DNA from: Pseudomonadota bacterium | GTDB taxonomy: Bacteria; Pseudomonadota; Gammaproteobacteria; Burkholderiales; JABEVD01 | DNA length: 64,000 nucleotides | Reading direction: 5' to 3' | NCBI GenBank assembly: GCA_021835845.1 | Contig: JAKBJU010000004.1 | Location: forward strand, 1 to 64,000 | Part shown: in pieces, positions 1-8,900 of the stretch | Layout: every line of letters starts with the position of its first letter | Numbering within the stretch: the first letter of the stretch is position 1 | Program-made: the position numbers and the translations under genes | Notes under the pieces: model-generated | Database searches by the model: none | Told to the model about the DNA's origin: nothing | What the model saw: the letters and a program-made list of their open reading frames with translations, nothing else

Positions 1-2
1 TC

Positions 3-1964
3 ATGGGGAGCCTTCAGGAAGCCATCGCGCCCTTCATGCGGCTCGACGAAACCCTGGGTCTGCTGCTCGAAGAGCGCAGAAAGCAGTGGCAGCAGAACGA
101 AAAGAATCTGCTCCAGGTCATGCTCGAGTTCGACCAGATTTCCTCCGAGCTCGGCGGCACCCTGATCGAGAAGGATCTCCTGGAGCGGCAGAGCAATGTC
201 CTGGAAAGCATCATCCTTTCCCATGAAAAGGTGACCCAGTGGAAGGAATTCGTCCAGGAAATACTGGTCGGCCTCCACAACATTTTCCCCTTCAACGTTT
301 TTTTCGTCGCTTTTGCCGATGAGCACGGGCTTTCCGTATTCATCTACCATCTGGGCGGCTGCTTGGAAGAAACCAGGTCGCAGGTGAGAAGCCAACTGAT
401 TCAGGAATTGGCCGCGCAGCTCGGACTTCCGCCCGATGTGCTGATGGATGTCGAGGAATTCACCATCGATGCCGCCGCCGATCAATCCGATGTCGTCGAC
501 GACGTCAAGATAATCACGGTTCCGGTTCTGAATCTGGAAAAGATCGATCTGGCCGGCCTGCTCGGGGTGGCCTACGGGTCGAGCCGTACGCTGACTGCGC
601 AGGAGGAAAGCGTGATCCGCTCCATCCTGGCGGTGATGGTGATGGTGGTGGGGTCGAGCAAGGCATTGAGCCGGACCCTGTCCGAACTCGAATACTATTC
701 CACCCACGACCCCCTGACCGGGCTGCACAACCGCCGCTACTTCAACGAAATGCTGGAATACGAGGTGGGCCGCTCGGAGCGGCACAACCATGAATTCACC
801 GTGCTCATGCTGGATCTCGACAACTTCAAGGACGTCAACGACACTTACGGCCATCCCTGCGGCGATTCGGTCCTCATGCAGATAGCCGAGACCATGCATG
901 CCAACATGCGCAAGGGGGATCTCGCGACCCGCATCGGCGGAGACGAGTTCGCCATTCTCCTGACCGAAACGGGGAGAGACGGGGCGATGGTGGTGGCCGA
1001 GAAGCTGAGAATCCAGCTGCGCGAAATCACTTTCACGAGCCCGGAAGGAAAGCACTTTCATGTCACCACCTCCATCGGTCTGGTGACCTATCCGCATGAC
1101 GCACAAAGCGTTCAGGATTTGATGACCGCAGTCGATCTTGGTCTTTACCGCGCCAAGGAAATGGGCAAGGACGGGATCGCCATGCTGGAGTCGGCCAAGG
1201 ATCATATCCAGATTGGCCGCAGCACCCGGGATCATGCCGAGAAGCTCCGGGATGCCCTGAAGGACGAAAGGATCGTTCCCTACTACCAGCCCATTTTCGA
1301 CTGCAGGAGCGGCAAGATCTGGGCCTTTGAGACGCTGGCAAGGCTCGTCGAGCCGAACGGGGAAACCCTGTCTGCGGGCATGTTCATCGAAACGATAGAG
1401 AAATACGGGCTGGGGCGGGAGCTCGACCGGGCCATCATACGCCAAGCCCTGGCAGCCATGAGAGGCCGCATGGAGGCAGGCGATGAGCCGCCCCGCCTCT
1501 TCATCAATCTCTCTGCCCAGGAAATCCAGGGCAGGGGAATACTCGGCTTTGCCGAGCAGCTGTGCATCGAAATGGACATTCCCCCCAGTGCGATCGTGTT
1601 CGAAATCCTGGAGCGGGATGCCATCGGCGACATGACCCACATGCGCAAGTTCCTTTCCAACCTGAGGGAGAAGGGATTCTCCTTTGCCCTGGACGATTTC
1701 GGCAGCGGCTACAATTCCTTCCATTACCTCCGGGAACTGCATTTCGATTATGTGAAAATCGACGGCGCCTTCGTCAGGAACATCCTCAATTCCAAAATCG
1801 ACCATGCGCTGGTGACGAATCTCAGCCACCTTTGCCAGGACATCGGCATCCTGACCGTGGCGGAATTCGTCGAGTCGGAAGAAATTCTGCACGCCCTCAA
1901 GGAGATGGGCATCGACTACGTGCAGGGCTTTCACCTCGCCCTGCCGCGGTCTTCGATGAACTAG
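3..1964 (+). CDS. GGDEF/EAL dual-domain c-di-GMP enzyme with GAF-like sensor (5' end possibly outside window)
   Basis: Probable cytoplasmic enzyme that makes and/or degrades cyclic di-GMP. Residues about 80-220 look like a GAF-type sensor region, preceded by a charged helical stretch. The diguanylate cyclase domain follows, with RIGGDEF (GGDEF at 312-316) and an upstream RKGD at 303-306 fitting the RxxD product-inhibition site. The EAL phosphodiesterase domain starts near 427; its signature is ETL (443-445), N502, DDFGSGY (564-570), K585, E621 and Q641 are present, so phosphodiesterase activity is plausible. The ATG is the third base of the window and no ribosome site can be seen, so the true start may lie upstream. 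The gene ends inside the left arm of an inverted repeat shared with the convergent neighbour. Whether synthesis or hydrolysis dominates cannot be told from sequence. Confidence 0.9.
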   Translation: MGSLQEAIAPFMRLDETLGLLLEERRKQWQQNEKNLLQVMLEFDQISSELGGTLIEKDLLERQSNVLESIILSHEKVTQWKEFVQEILVGLHNIFPFNVFFVAFADEHGLSVFIYHLGGCLEETRSQVRSQLIQELAAQLGLPPDVLMDVEEFTIDAAADQSDVVDDVKIITVPVLNLEKIDLAGLLGVAYGSSRTLTAQEESVIRSILAVMVMVVGSSKALSRTLSELEYYSTHDPLTGLHNRRYFNEMLEYEVGRSERHNHEFTVLMLDLDNFKDVNDTYGHPCGDSVLMQIAETMHANMRKGDLATRIGGDEFAILLTETGRDGAMVVAEKLRIQLREITFTSPEGKHFHVTTSIGLVTYPHDAQSVQDLMTAVDLGLYRAKEMGKDGIAMLESAKDHIQIGRSTRDHAEKLRDALKDERIVPYYQPIFDCRSGKIWAFETLARLVEPNGETLSAGMFIETIEKYGLGRELDRAIIRQALAAMRGRMEAGDEPPRLFINLSAQEIQGRGILGFAEQLCIEMDIPPSAIVFEILERDAIGDMTHMRKFLSNLREKGFSFALDDFGSGYNSFHYLRELHFDYVKIDGAFVRNILNSKIDHALVTNLSHLCQDIGILTVAEFVESEEILHALKEMGIDYVQGFHLALPRSSMN

Positions 1965-2007
1965 GGCCTGTTAACACTTGTCCGGTGGGCAAGTGTTAAC
2001 AGTCCCT
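1963..2007. terminator. Long inverted repeat between convergent genes, probable bidirectional terminator
   Basis: Arms 1963-1980 and 1990-2007 match at 17 of 18 positions around a 9-base loop; the core arm is CTGTTAACACTTG. The repeat overlaps the TAG stop of the GGDEF/EAL gene (1962-1964) and the stop of the opposite-strand gene (complement of 2006-2008). Position and symmetry suit a two-way terminator, but no T-run follows on either strand, so an intrinsic terminator is not proven. Confidence 0.55.
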
Positions 2008-2368
2008 AGATATTGGCCTCGACGCCTGAATTCCAGGTGCGAAATCCGCCCATCCTTCTCACGAATTCGAAGGAAAGCTCCTTCTTTTTCGCCAACTCGA
2101 CAACCCTGTGCCAGGTCTGGCTGCAGTTCAGGGTATCCAGCAACTCCCATCCCTCGGCGGTCATTTCCGTGACCGCAGCCCACATCACATAGCCGTGCGC
2201 CCGGATGACGAGGGCCTTGAGACAGCCCGCATCGTTGAGCGCTGCGATGTGGTCTCCGACCAGCATCAAGAAATGCCCGCTTACCTCGGTGTGAAGCATT
2301 TTTTCTCCGGGTGCCTTGCTGCTCGCGACAGCCAGAATCTCCCGAATCAGAGCCCAATCCCGTTGCAT
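2006..2368 (-). CDS. DUF2513-like small protein
   Basis: 120 residues beginning MQRDWALIREIL, matching the typical start of DUF2513 proteins, and containing GWELLDTLNCSQTWHRV, which resembles the family's later conserved block. The function is unknown; family members are often seen in phage-derived or accessory DNA. The start at 2368 is preferred over the longer frame to 2419 because GGGGAG lies 6-7 bases upstream and the family begins at this methionine. It stands alone, convergent with the GGDEF/EAL gene. No catalytic motif is visible. Confidence 0.65.
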   Translation of the reverse strand: MQRDWALIREILAVASSKAPGEKMLHTEVSGHFLMLVGDHIAALNDAGCLKALVIRAHGYVMWAAVTEMTAEGWELLDTLNCSQTWHRVVELAKKKELSFEFVRRMGGFRTWNSGVEANI

Positions 2369-2533
2369 ATGTCTCCCCTGTCCGATGGTTCTCACATGAA
2401 TCGTGTCCGAGGAGCCCATTGTGGCATGTATCGCCGAAAATTTCTATATATTGTTGTTTTTTTCACAGCTAGCACAACATGCTGTGCCTGCTGACATCCT
2501 GCAACGATCGCCGCCGCATCGGCCGCATCCATG

Positions 2534-2546
2534 TTACAAATTGTAA
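2534..2546. promoter_or_regulatory. Palindrome TTACAAATTGTAA, possible operator
   Basis: A 6-1-6 palindrome lies about 120 bases upstream of the predicted -35 element of the RND operon. Its form resembles sites of dimeric or response-regulator proteins. The binding protein is unknown and chance occurrence is possible. Confidence 0.3.
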
Positions 2547-2659
2547 TTCCGGGGAATTCCGCCTGTTCGTGAACCCGGGATTCTGCTAGCATCGGCAATT
2601 GCCTTCGAGCCCGCATCTGTTCATAAGATTTTCTTACGCGCAGGGCAAAAAATTCTCGT

Positions 2660-2688
2660 TTGTTCGGCACGATTATTCACCCTAGAAT
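2660..2688 (+). promoter_or_regulatory. Possible sigma-70 promoter of the RND operon
   Basis: TTGTTC (2660-2665) and TAGAAT (2683-2688) are separated by 17 bases. The -10 is close to consensus and the -35 matches only its first half. Transcription would start near 2695, giving a short leader to the GTG at 2719. The same CTAGAAT element recurs upstream of other genes in the window. Confidence 0.4.
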
Positions 2689-2718
2689 CGAAGATCGTTA
2701 AACTGTCCCGGAGACCCT

Positions 2719-5700
2719 GTGTGGATTGTTAGAATCGCCCTGAGGCGGCCCTATACCTTCATCGTGATGGCGCTCGTCATCGTGCTGATGGGATTGTACG
2801 CGCTCTACACCACGGCGACGGATATCTTCCCGGCAATACGCATTCCCGTGGTTTCCGTGGTCTGGAACTATACCGGGCTGCCGCCCGAGGAGATGGCCAA
2901 CCGCATCGTCTCCTTCACCGAGCGGGTTGCCACCACCACGGTCAACGACATCGAGCACATCGAGTCGAATTCGCTGAACGGCATCGCCGTGGTGAAGTAT
3001 TTCTTCCAGCCCCATGTCAACGAAGATCTGGCAGTGGCGCAGATCACTGCCATTTCCCAGACCATGCTGCGGCAGATGCCGAGCGGAACCACCCCTCCCT
3101 TCATCTTGGCCTACAACGCTTCCAGCGTGCCGGTATTGCAGATCGCACTGGCAAGTCCGAAACTATCCGAAGCGCAGCTTTTCGATCTGGGCAACAATTT
3201 CATCCGCACCCAGCTGTCGACTGTGGCCGGCGTCTCGCTTCCCTGGCCCTACGGCGGCAAGCAGCGTCAGGTCCAGGTGGACATCGACCCTGCCGCGCTG
3301 CGGGCCAAAGGGATTTCGGCGCTCGACGTGACGCAGGCGATCGGCAACCAGAACCTGATCATTCCGGCCGGCACCCAGAAGATCAGCGATCTCGAATACT
3401 ATATCAAGCTCAATGCCAGCCCCTCCAGAATCGAGGAACTCAACAACATACCGGTCAAAAGCGTCAACGGTACGGTGATTTATCTGCGCGATGTGGCGCA
3501 CGTGCGGGACGGCTACCCGCCCCAGACCAACATGGTGCGCATGGAAGGGCATCGCGCCGTGTTGATGAGCGTGCTGAAGACCGGCAGCGCGTCGACCCTG
3601 AACATCGTCGACAGCATCAAGGCGATGATGCCCGAAGTGAAGGCCGGGCTGCCGAACGACCTCAGGATTTCGCTGCTTGCAGACCAGTCGCTGTTCGTGC
3701 GCTCTGCCATATCGGGCGTGGTGCGCGAAGGGCTTATCGCAGCCGCCTTGACTGCGGCCATGATCCTGTTCTTTCTGGGGAGCTGGCGCAGCACCTTCAT
3801 CATCGCCATCTCCATTCCGCTTTCCGTACTCGCCTCCATCGTCTGCCTTTCTCTGCTGGGGGAAACCATCAACATCATGACCCTGGGTGGGCTCGCGCTG
3901 GCGGTGGGAATCCTGGTGGACGACGCCACGGTAACCATCGAAAACATCAACTGGCATCTCGAACATGGCAAGAGCGTGCATGACGCCATACTCGACGGTG
4001 CCGAGCAGATCGCCATTCCCGCGCTGGTTTCGACCCTGTGCATTTGCATCGTGTTCGCCCCGATGTTCCTGCTGGGCGGCGTGGCGCGCTACCTCTTCGT
4101 GCCGATGGCGGAAGCGGTGGTGTTCGCCATGCTCGCCTCCTATCTGCTATCGCGCACGCTGGTGCCCACGCTCGCCATGTATTGGCTGAAGCCGCACGAT
4201 ATGGAAAAAGCCCCTTCTGCTTCGCTCTTTTCCCGGATCAACCATGCCTTCGAAAACGGCTTCGAGCGCCTGCGCGGTCATTACCATGACGGTCTCGCCG
4301 CAGTGCTGCAGGCGCCGAAGCAGTTCGTCGCCGGCTTTCTTGCGCTCGTTCTGCTGAGCTTCGGACTCGCCCCCTTTCTCGGTTCCGATTTCTTTCCCTC
4401 GGTCGATGCCGGCCAGATCAAGCTGCACCTGCGCGCAAGAACCGGCTTTCGCATCGAGCAGACGGCCGTGCTGTGTGATCAGGTGGAATCCGCCGTGAAA
4501 GCTGCCATTCCGGCAAAGGATCTGGACAGCATGGTGGACAATATCGGCCTGCCCTACAGCGGCATCAACCTCTCCTACAGTACCTCGGCCCCCATCGGCC
4601 CCGGAGATGCCGACATCCTGATTTCATTGAAACGCGGACACCGCCCCACCGAGGACTATATCCAGAGGCTGCGCCAAGAGCTCAACCGGCGCTTTCCCGA
4701 CACCCAGTTCGCCTTCCTGCCTGCAGACATCATCAGCCAGATACTCAATTTCGGCCTGCCGGCGCCGGTGGATGTCCAGATCGCAGGCTTCAACGTCAAG
4801 GCCAACCACCTGTATGCCGACAAGCTGCTGCAGTCCCTGAATCAGGTACCGGGTCTGGTCGATCAGCGCATCCAGCAGCGCTACGATTACCCGCAGATCA
4901 ATGTCGACGTCGATCGCACCCGCGCCAGCCTGCTCGGACTCACCGAAAACGATGTGGCGCGCAACCTGCTCATCACCCTTTCTGGAAGCTTCCAGACCAA
5001 CCCCACTTTCTGGGTGGACCCCAAGACAGGCGTGCAATACAACATTGCCACCCAGGCGCCGCAGTACGACATGCAGAACCTGAACGACCTCGCCCAGATG
5101 CCCGTCACCGGCGGCCAGGGGCAGCCCCCCCAGCTGCTTTCCAATCTGGCCAGCTTCAAGCGCACTGCCGGGCCGGCAGTGATCACGCACTACAATGTCA
5201 AGCCTGTTTTCGACATTTACGCCAGCACATCGAGCCGGGATCTGGGAAGCACGGCCCGGGAAATCGGAGCGATCGTGGCAAAATCTCCCGCCCTCGCCAA
5301 GGGAAGCACCCTCACGATTCGCGGGCAGGTCGAAACCATGAAAAACGCCTTCCACGGTCTTGCCTGGGGACTGCTTGCGGCAGTCATCCTGATCTATCTC
5401 CTGATCGTGGTGAATTTCCAGTCCTGGCTCTATCCTTTCATCATCATCACCGCCTTGCCCGCTGCGCTCGCCGGGATCATCTGGATGCTGTTCCTGACAA
5501 ACACCACGATCAGCGTGCCTGCGCTCACCGGCGCAATCATGTGCATGGGAGTTGCCACCGCCAACAGCATCCTGGTGGTCAGCTTCGCACGCGAACGCAT
5601 GAAGGCGGGCGACAATCCAGTACAGGCAGCGCTTGCCGCAGGCTATACTCGCCTGCGCCCGGTGCTGATGACGGCGCTCGCCATGATCATCGGCATGGTG

Positions 5701-5859
5701 CCCATGGCGCTCGGCCTCGGTGAAGGCGGCGAGCAGAACGCGCCGCTGGGCCGCGCAGTTATCGGCGGACTGGTGCTCGCCACTGTCGCCACCCTGTTCT
5801 TCGTGCCGGCAATATTTTCCCTGATCCGCCACAAGCCAGAAGTACCGGAGAACCCATGA
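2719..5859 (+). CDS. RND efflux transporter permease (HAE-1 type)
   Basis: Inner-membrane proton-driven pump of 1046 residues, the usual length for AcrB-like permeases. It has an N-terminal transmembrane helix (about 10-30), a large periplasmic loop, a helix block from about 335, a second loop and a C-terminal helix block. The proton-relay aspartates sit in GILVDDATVTIEN as D401 and D402. The GTG start at 2719 has GGAG about 5 bases upstream. The adaptor gene overlaps its stop by 4 bases (ATGA), so the two are translationally coupled. The permease-adaptor-outer-membrane-factor order is the reverse of the usual adaptor-first arrangement. The substrate cannot be told from sequence. Confidence 0.93.
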   Translation: MWIVRIALRRPYTFIVMALVIVLMGLYALYTTATDIFPAIRIPVVSVVWNYTGLPPEEMANRIVSFTERVATTTVNDIEHIESNSLNGIAVVKYFFQPHVNEDLAVAQITAISQTMLRQMPSGTTPPFILAYNASSVPVLQIALASPKLSEAQLFDLGNNFIRTQLSTVAGVSLPWPYGGKQRQVQVDIDPAALRAKGISALDVTQAIGNQNLIIPAGTQKISDLEYYIKLNASPSRIEELNNIPVKSVNGTVIYLRDVAHVRDGYPPQTNMVRMEGHRAVLMSVLKTGSASTLNIVDSIKAMMPEVKAGLPNDLRISLLADQSLFVRSAISGVVREGLIAAALTAAMILFFLGSWRSTFIIAISIPLSVLASIVCLSLLGETINIMTLGGLALAVGILVDDATVTIENINWHLEHGKSVHDAILDGAEQIAIPALVSTLCICIVFAPMFLLGGVARYLFVPMAEAVVFAMLASYLLSRTLVPTLAMYWLKPHDMEKAPSASLFSRINHAFENGFERLRGHYHDGLAAVLQAPKQFVAGFLALVLLSFGLAPFLGSDFFPSVDAGQIKLHLRARTGFRIEQTAVLCDQVESAVKAAIPAKDLDSMVDNIGLPYSGINLSYSTSAPIGPGDADILISLKRGHRPTEDYIQRLRQELNRRFPDTQFAFLPADIISQILNFGLPAPVDVQIAGFNVKANHLYADKLLQSLNQVPGLVDQRIQQRYDYPQINVDVDRTRASLLGLTENDVARNLLITLSGSFQTNPTFWVDPKTGVQYNIATQAPQYDMQNLNDLAQMPVTGGQGQPPQLLSNLASFKRTAGPAVITHYNVKPVFDIYASTSSRDLGSTAREIGAIVAKSPALAKGSTLTIRGQVETMKNAFHGLAWGLLAAVILIYLLIVVNFQSWLYPFIIITALPAALAGIIWMLFLTNTTISVPALTGAIMCMGVATANSILVVSFARERMKAGDNPVQAALAAGYTRLRPVLMTALAMIIGMVPMALGLGEGGEQNAPLGRAVIGGLVLATVATLFFVPAIFSLIRHKPEVPENP

Positions 5860-6995
5860 CCCCATCCCTTAAAAAAACCTTCATTCTGGCATTGCTGGCC
5901 ATGCTCCTGCTCGCCGGAGCCGGCATACTCGAACGCCGTCATCACCTCGACGAGCTGGAAAAGACCGCACATGAAAATGCCTTGCGGCAAGTGATCGCCT
6001 TCAATCCGCTGGCCGAGTCTTCGACTGGAACTCTCGAACTTCCGGGGAATGTTGTCGCATTCAAGGACGCCGCCCTCTATGCGAGAAGCCCCGGATATCT
6101 CAGGAAATGGTATGCCGACATCGGAACCGAAGTCAAAGCGGGGGACCCCATCGCAAAAATCGAGACCCCTGAACTGGACCAGCAGGTTCTGCAAGCCAGA
6201 TCCGATCTGGCCACCGCGAAAGCGAACTACGACCTGGCACAGGTCACAGCCGTGCGCTGGCAGTCTCTGGTGAAGACGCGAACCGTCTCGGAACAGGATC
6301 TGGAGAACAAGCTCGGGGATGCCGCAGCCAAAAAGGCCATCCTGGGCTCGGCCAGGGCGCACCTGCGCCAGCTTCTCGCGCTGCAGTCATTCGAGCATAT
6401 CCGCGCCCCTTTCGACGGCACCCTGTCGGCACGAAACGTCGACATAGGAGACCTCGTCGAGGCCGCCCCATCGGGGCGCGAGCTGTTCCATCTGGTGGAC
6501 AGCAGCAGACTGCGCATCTTCGTTCAGGTACCGCAAGTCCAGTCCAACGGGGTCAAGGTCGGCATGCATGCCGAATTCTCCGTCCCGGAGCATCCCGGCA
6601 GAAAATTCAATGCCGAGGTCATCCAGATTGCCGGCGGGCTGGATACCCAGTCGCGCACCGTGCTGGTCGAACTCCTGTTCGACAATGCCATGCGCGCCAT
6701 CCACCCCGGGGACTATGCCAGCGTCGGATTCAAGGTCAAGGGCGAAACGATCAGGCTGCGCATCCCGATCACCGCCCTGGTATTCCGCGGTGACGGGCTG
6801 CAGGTGGCGACCGTTGGTCCAGACCATCACGTGCATCTGGTGACAGTCGTTCCGGGGCGCGACTTCGGCAAGAGCCTGGAGATATTGTCCGGGCTCGACG
6901 AGCATGACAGCGTCATCGACAATCCGCCTGACTCGATCATGGAAGGCGAGCAGGTCGCCATCGCCTCGGTCCGCAAGCTCAAGGCCGAGCCATGA
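5856..6995 (+). CDS. RND efflux periplasmic adaptor (HlyD/membrane fusion family)
   Basis: 379 residues with an N-terminal membrane anchor (about 8-25). A lipoyl-like half-domain is near ARSPGYLRKWYADIGTEVKAG (split here only for naming), followed by a helical hairpin (about 105-175), the second lipoyl half at IRAPFDGTLSARNVDIGDLV, then beta-barrel and membrane-proximal domains. It would bridge the permease encoded just upstream and the outer-membrane factor just downstream. Both junctions are 4-base ATGA overlaps, which indicates one tightly coupled operon. Confidence 0.92.
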   Translation: MTPSLKKTFILALLAMLLLAGAGILERRHHLDELEKTAHENALRQVIAFNPLAESSTGTLELPGNVVAFKDAALYARSPGYLRKWYADIGTEVKAGDPIAKIETPELDQQVLQARSDLATAKANYDLAQVTAVRWQSLVKTRTVSEQDLENKLGDAAAKKAILGSARAHLRQLLALQSFEHIRAPFDGTLSARNVDIGDLVEAAPSGRELFHLVDSSRLRIFVQVPQVQSNGVKVGMHAEFSVPEHPGRKFNAEVIQIAGGLDTQSRTVLVELLFDNAMRAIHPGDYASVGFKVKGETIRLRIPITALVFRGDGLQVATVGPDHHVHLVTVVPGRDFGKSLEILSGLDEHDSVIDNPPDSIMEGEQVAIASVRKLKAEP

Positions 6996-8380
6996 TACGC
7001 CCGGTCATCCCCTTCATCGCGCTGCTCTGCTCTGCCTGCTCTCTCGCCCCGGACTACCATCGTCCGACGGTGGACATGCCGAAGCAGTTCGGAAGCCGGG
7101 ACCTGTTCCAGAAGGCGCAGCCTGCAGACAGCCTGCCCAAGGGTGCCTGGTGGAAAATCTATTCCGACAGGACGCTCAATGCGCTCGAAGGCGAACTCGG
7201 CGCGAACCAGGATCTGAAAGCTGCGCTTTCGCGCCTGCAGCAGGCGCAAAGCGCGCTCAAGGCGCAGCGTGCAACGCTTTTCCCGACCGTGAGCGTTGGC
7301 GCCGCCTCCCAGAAAATCAACACTTCCCAGAATAAGGCCTATTATTTCAAAAGCATGCCGACGCACTACCAGGACAATCTGCTGACTGCGGATGTTTCCT
7401 ACGAACCGGACGTGTTCGGGCGGCTTGCGAACATGGTTGCCGTCAGCCGCCGGCAGATGGAAGCCTCCCAGGCGGATCTTGCATCCCTGCAGCTCTCCTT
7501 GCAGGCCGAACTCGCCGCCGACTACTTCACCCTGCAAGCCCTTCGGATGGAACATGAGGCGCTGCAGAATCTGGTGGAAAACGAAGGCGAATACCTGAAA
7601 CTTACCCGTGCGCTTCTGGATGGAGGAGCTGCGCCGGAAGCCGACGTCGACGAAGCCGAGCTCACCCTGCAGAATGCGAAAGCGCAGGAACAGGATGCGG
7701 CATTGCAGGCGGCCACGATGACCCATGCCATCGCCCTGCTGCTCGGCAAACCGGCCACAGGCTTCGAAGTGCCTGCAAGCGACAGCAGCCCCGAACCCTG
7801 GATGGGAACCACGCTGCCTTCCAGGCTCCTGGAGCGGCGCCCCGACATCGCCAGCGCGGAACGTCAGGTGGAAGCCGCCAATGCCGCCATCGGCATCGCA
7901 AAAGCCGCCTATTTTCCGCAATTCGCCCTCAACGCACAGGGCGGGTACGAAAGCAGTCAGCTGGGCAACTGGGTGAGCGTCCCCAGCGAATTGTGGTCCC
8001 TGGGCGCCAGCACCGTGGTCGTGCTGTTCGATGCGGGGCAGCGCAGCGCGTTGACCGATGAAGCGAGGGAACATTACGAAGAGACGGTGGCCAGCTACAG
8101 GCAGACTGTGCTCAATGCCTACCGCGAAGTCGAAGACAGCCTGAGCGCCGTGCACCAGTTGAATCTGGAGCATGCATCGGCAAAACATGCCCTCCTATCG
8201 GCGACGCGAGCTGCGGAACAGGCGGGATTCCGCTACCAGGGCGAGATGGCCAGCTATCTGGATGTGGTCACGGCGCGAACCCAGGTCCTGCAGGCAAGGG
8301 AGCAGCTCGCCCTCCTGCAGGGGCGGCGCATGACGGCCAGCGTGCTGCTGGTGAAGGCCCTCGGAGGAGGGCCCAGGTAA
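6992..8380 (+). CDS. Outer-membrane efflux factor, NodT/OprM family lipoprotein
   Basis: 462 residues with a hydrophobic leader and a cysteine at C16 followed by SLAPDYHRP, the typical mature start of NodT-type outer-membrane lipoproteins. The lipobox preceding C16 is imperfect. Two repeated coiled-coil halves, each with LLERRPDIASAERQ-like or QAREQLALLQ-like helices, form the trimeric channel that completes the tripartite pump. Its start overlaps the adaptor stop by 4 bases. It is the last gene of the plus-strand efflux operon and faces the DUF4156 gene. Confidence 0.92.
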   Translation: MIRPVIPFIALLCSACSLAPDYHRPTVDMPKQFGSRDLFQKAQPADSLPKGAWWKIYSDRTLNALEGELGANQDLKAALSRLQQAQSALKAQRATLFPTVSVGAASQKINTSQNKAYYFKSMPTHYQDNLLTADVSYEPDVFGRLANMVAVSRRQMEASQADLASLQLSLQAELAADYFTLQALRMEHEALQNLVENEGEYLKLTRALLDGGAAPEADVDEAELTLQNAKAQEQDAALQAATMTHAIALLLGKPATGFEVPASDSSPEPWMGTTLPSRLLERRPDIASAERQVEAANAAIGIAKAAYFPQFALNAQGGYESSQLGNWVSVPSELWSLGASTVVVLFDAGQRSALTDEAREHYEETVASYRQTVLNAYREVEDSLSAVHQLNLEHASAKHALLSATRAAEQAGFRYQGEMASYLDVVTARTQVLQAREQLALLQGRRMTASVLLVKALGGGPR

Positions 8381-8406
8381 GCCGGGCTATCCTGCGCGAA
8401 CAAGCC

Positions 8407-8736
8407 TCAGGGGCGGCACTTGTAGATCGAGAAGGTGCGCCTTCCGATCTCGGGCCTATCCCCTTTCACAACCGTATCTCCCCCGGCATCCACTGCGCCG
8501 TTCTTGGCCAGCTGCAGCAAATCGGCATCCACATCCTTGACGCTGCGAGTGAAAAGCCCGACCTTGGCCAGGACGCTGACGGTAATTGCCCCCTTGGGCT
8601 GGCAGCTTGCCACCTGGCTCGCATCCGCCAGGGATACGCGGTCCGACCCCTGGCGCACCTCGATGAGGTCGCTGGCGCATCCGCCCAATGCGGCAACCAT
8701 GGAGGCCAATACCAGCATTGCCTTGAAATTTCGCAT
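8407..8736 (-). CDS. DUF4156 family lipoprotein
   Basis: 109 residues with a lipoprotein signal peptide ending in LGGC (C20). The mature part has two cysteines, in VASCQPKG and near the C-terminus (IYKCRP), and matches the general pattern of DUF4156 proteins such as E. coli YjeI. The function is unknown. It lies between two convergent efflux systems, downstream of the mdt-like operon but 164 bases from it, so it may have its own promoter. Confidence 0.75.
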   Translation of the reverse strand: MRNFKAMLVLASMVAALGGCASDLIEVRQGSDRVSLADASQVASCQPKGAITVSVLAKVGLFTRSVKDVDADLLQLAKNGAVDAGGDTVVKGDRPEIGRRTFSIYKCRP

Positions 8737-8900
8737 TCCGACTCCTGTTTCTCCAAAAATGTTGCGCGAAGCATAGCGCTGTCGCGCTCAAGAAGCAACT
8801 GCCCGCCGCTCCGGTAGACTGGCGCGGGTTGCGGCATTTCTCCCAAACCCGGGGTCATGGGCGCGGGAAGAAGGCGAAGCGGGACGAACCCGGATTCGCA

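Larger units (their letters stand above)
2369..2718. other. 350-bp intergenic region upstream of the RND operon
   Basis: No credible gene is visible. The region holds the 5' leader of the DUF2513-like gene on the minus strand, an AT-rich run with a T tract near 2455, the palindrome at 2534-2546, and a possible sigma-70 promoter at 2660-2688 for the efflux operon. No regulator gene adjoins the operon, so control is probably in trans. Confidence 0.6.

Noticed and set aside
2392-2670. 92-codon minus-strand frame in the region upstream of the RND operon
   Set aside because: No ribosome site, no recognisable motif, and it overlaps the likely promoter and palindrome region.
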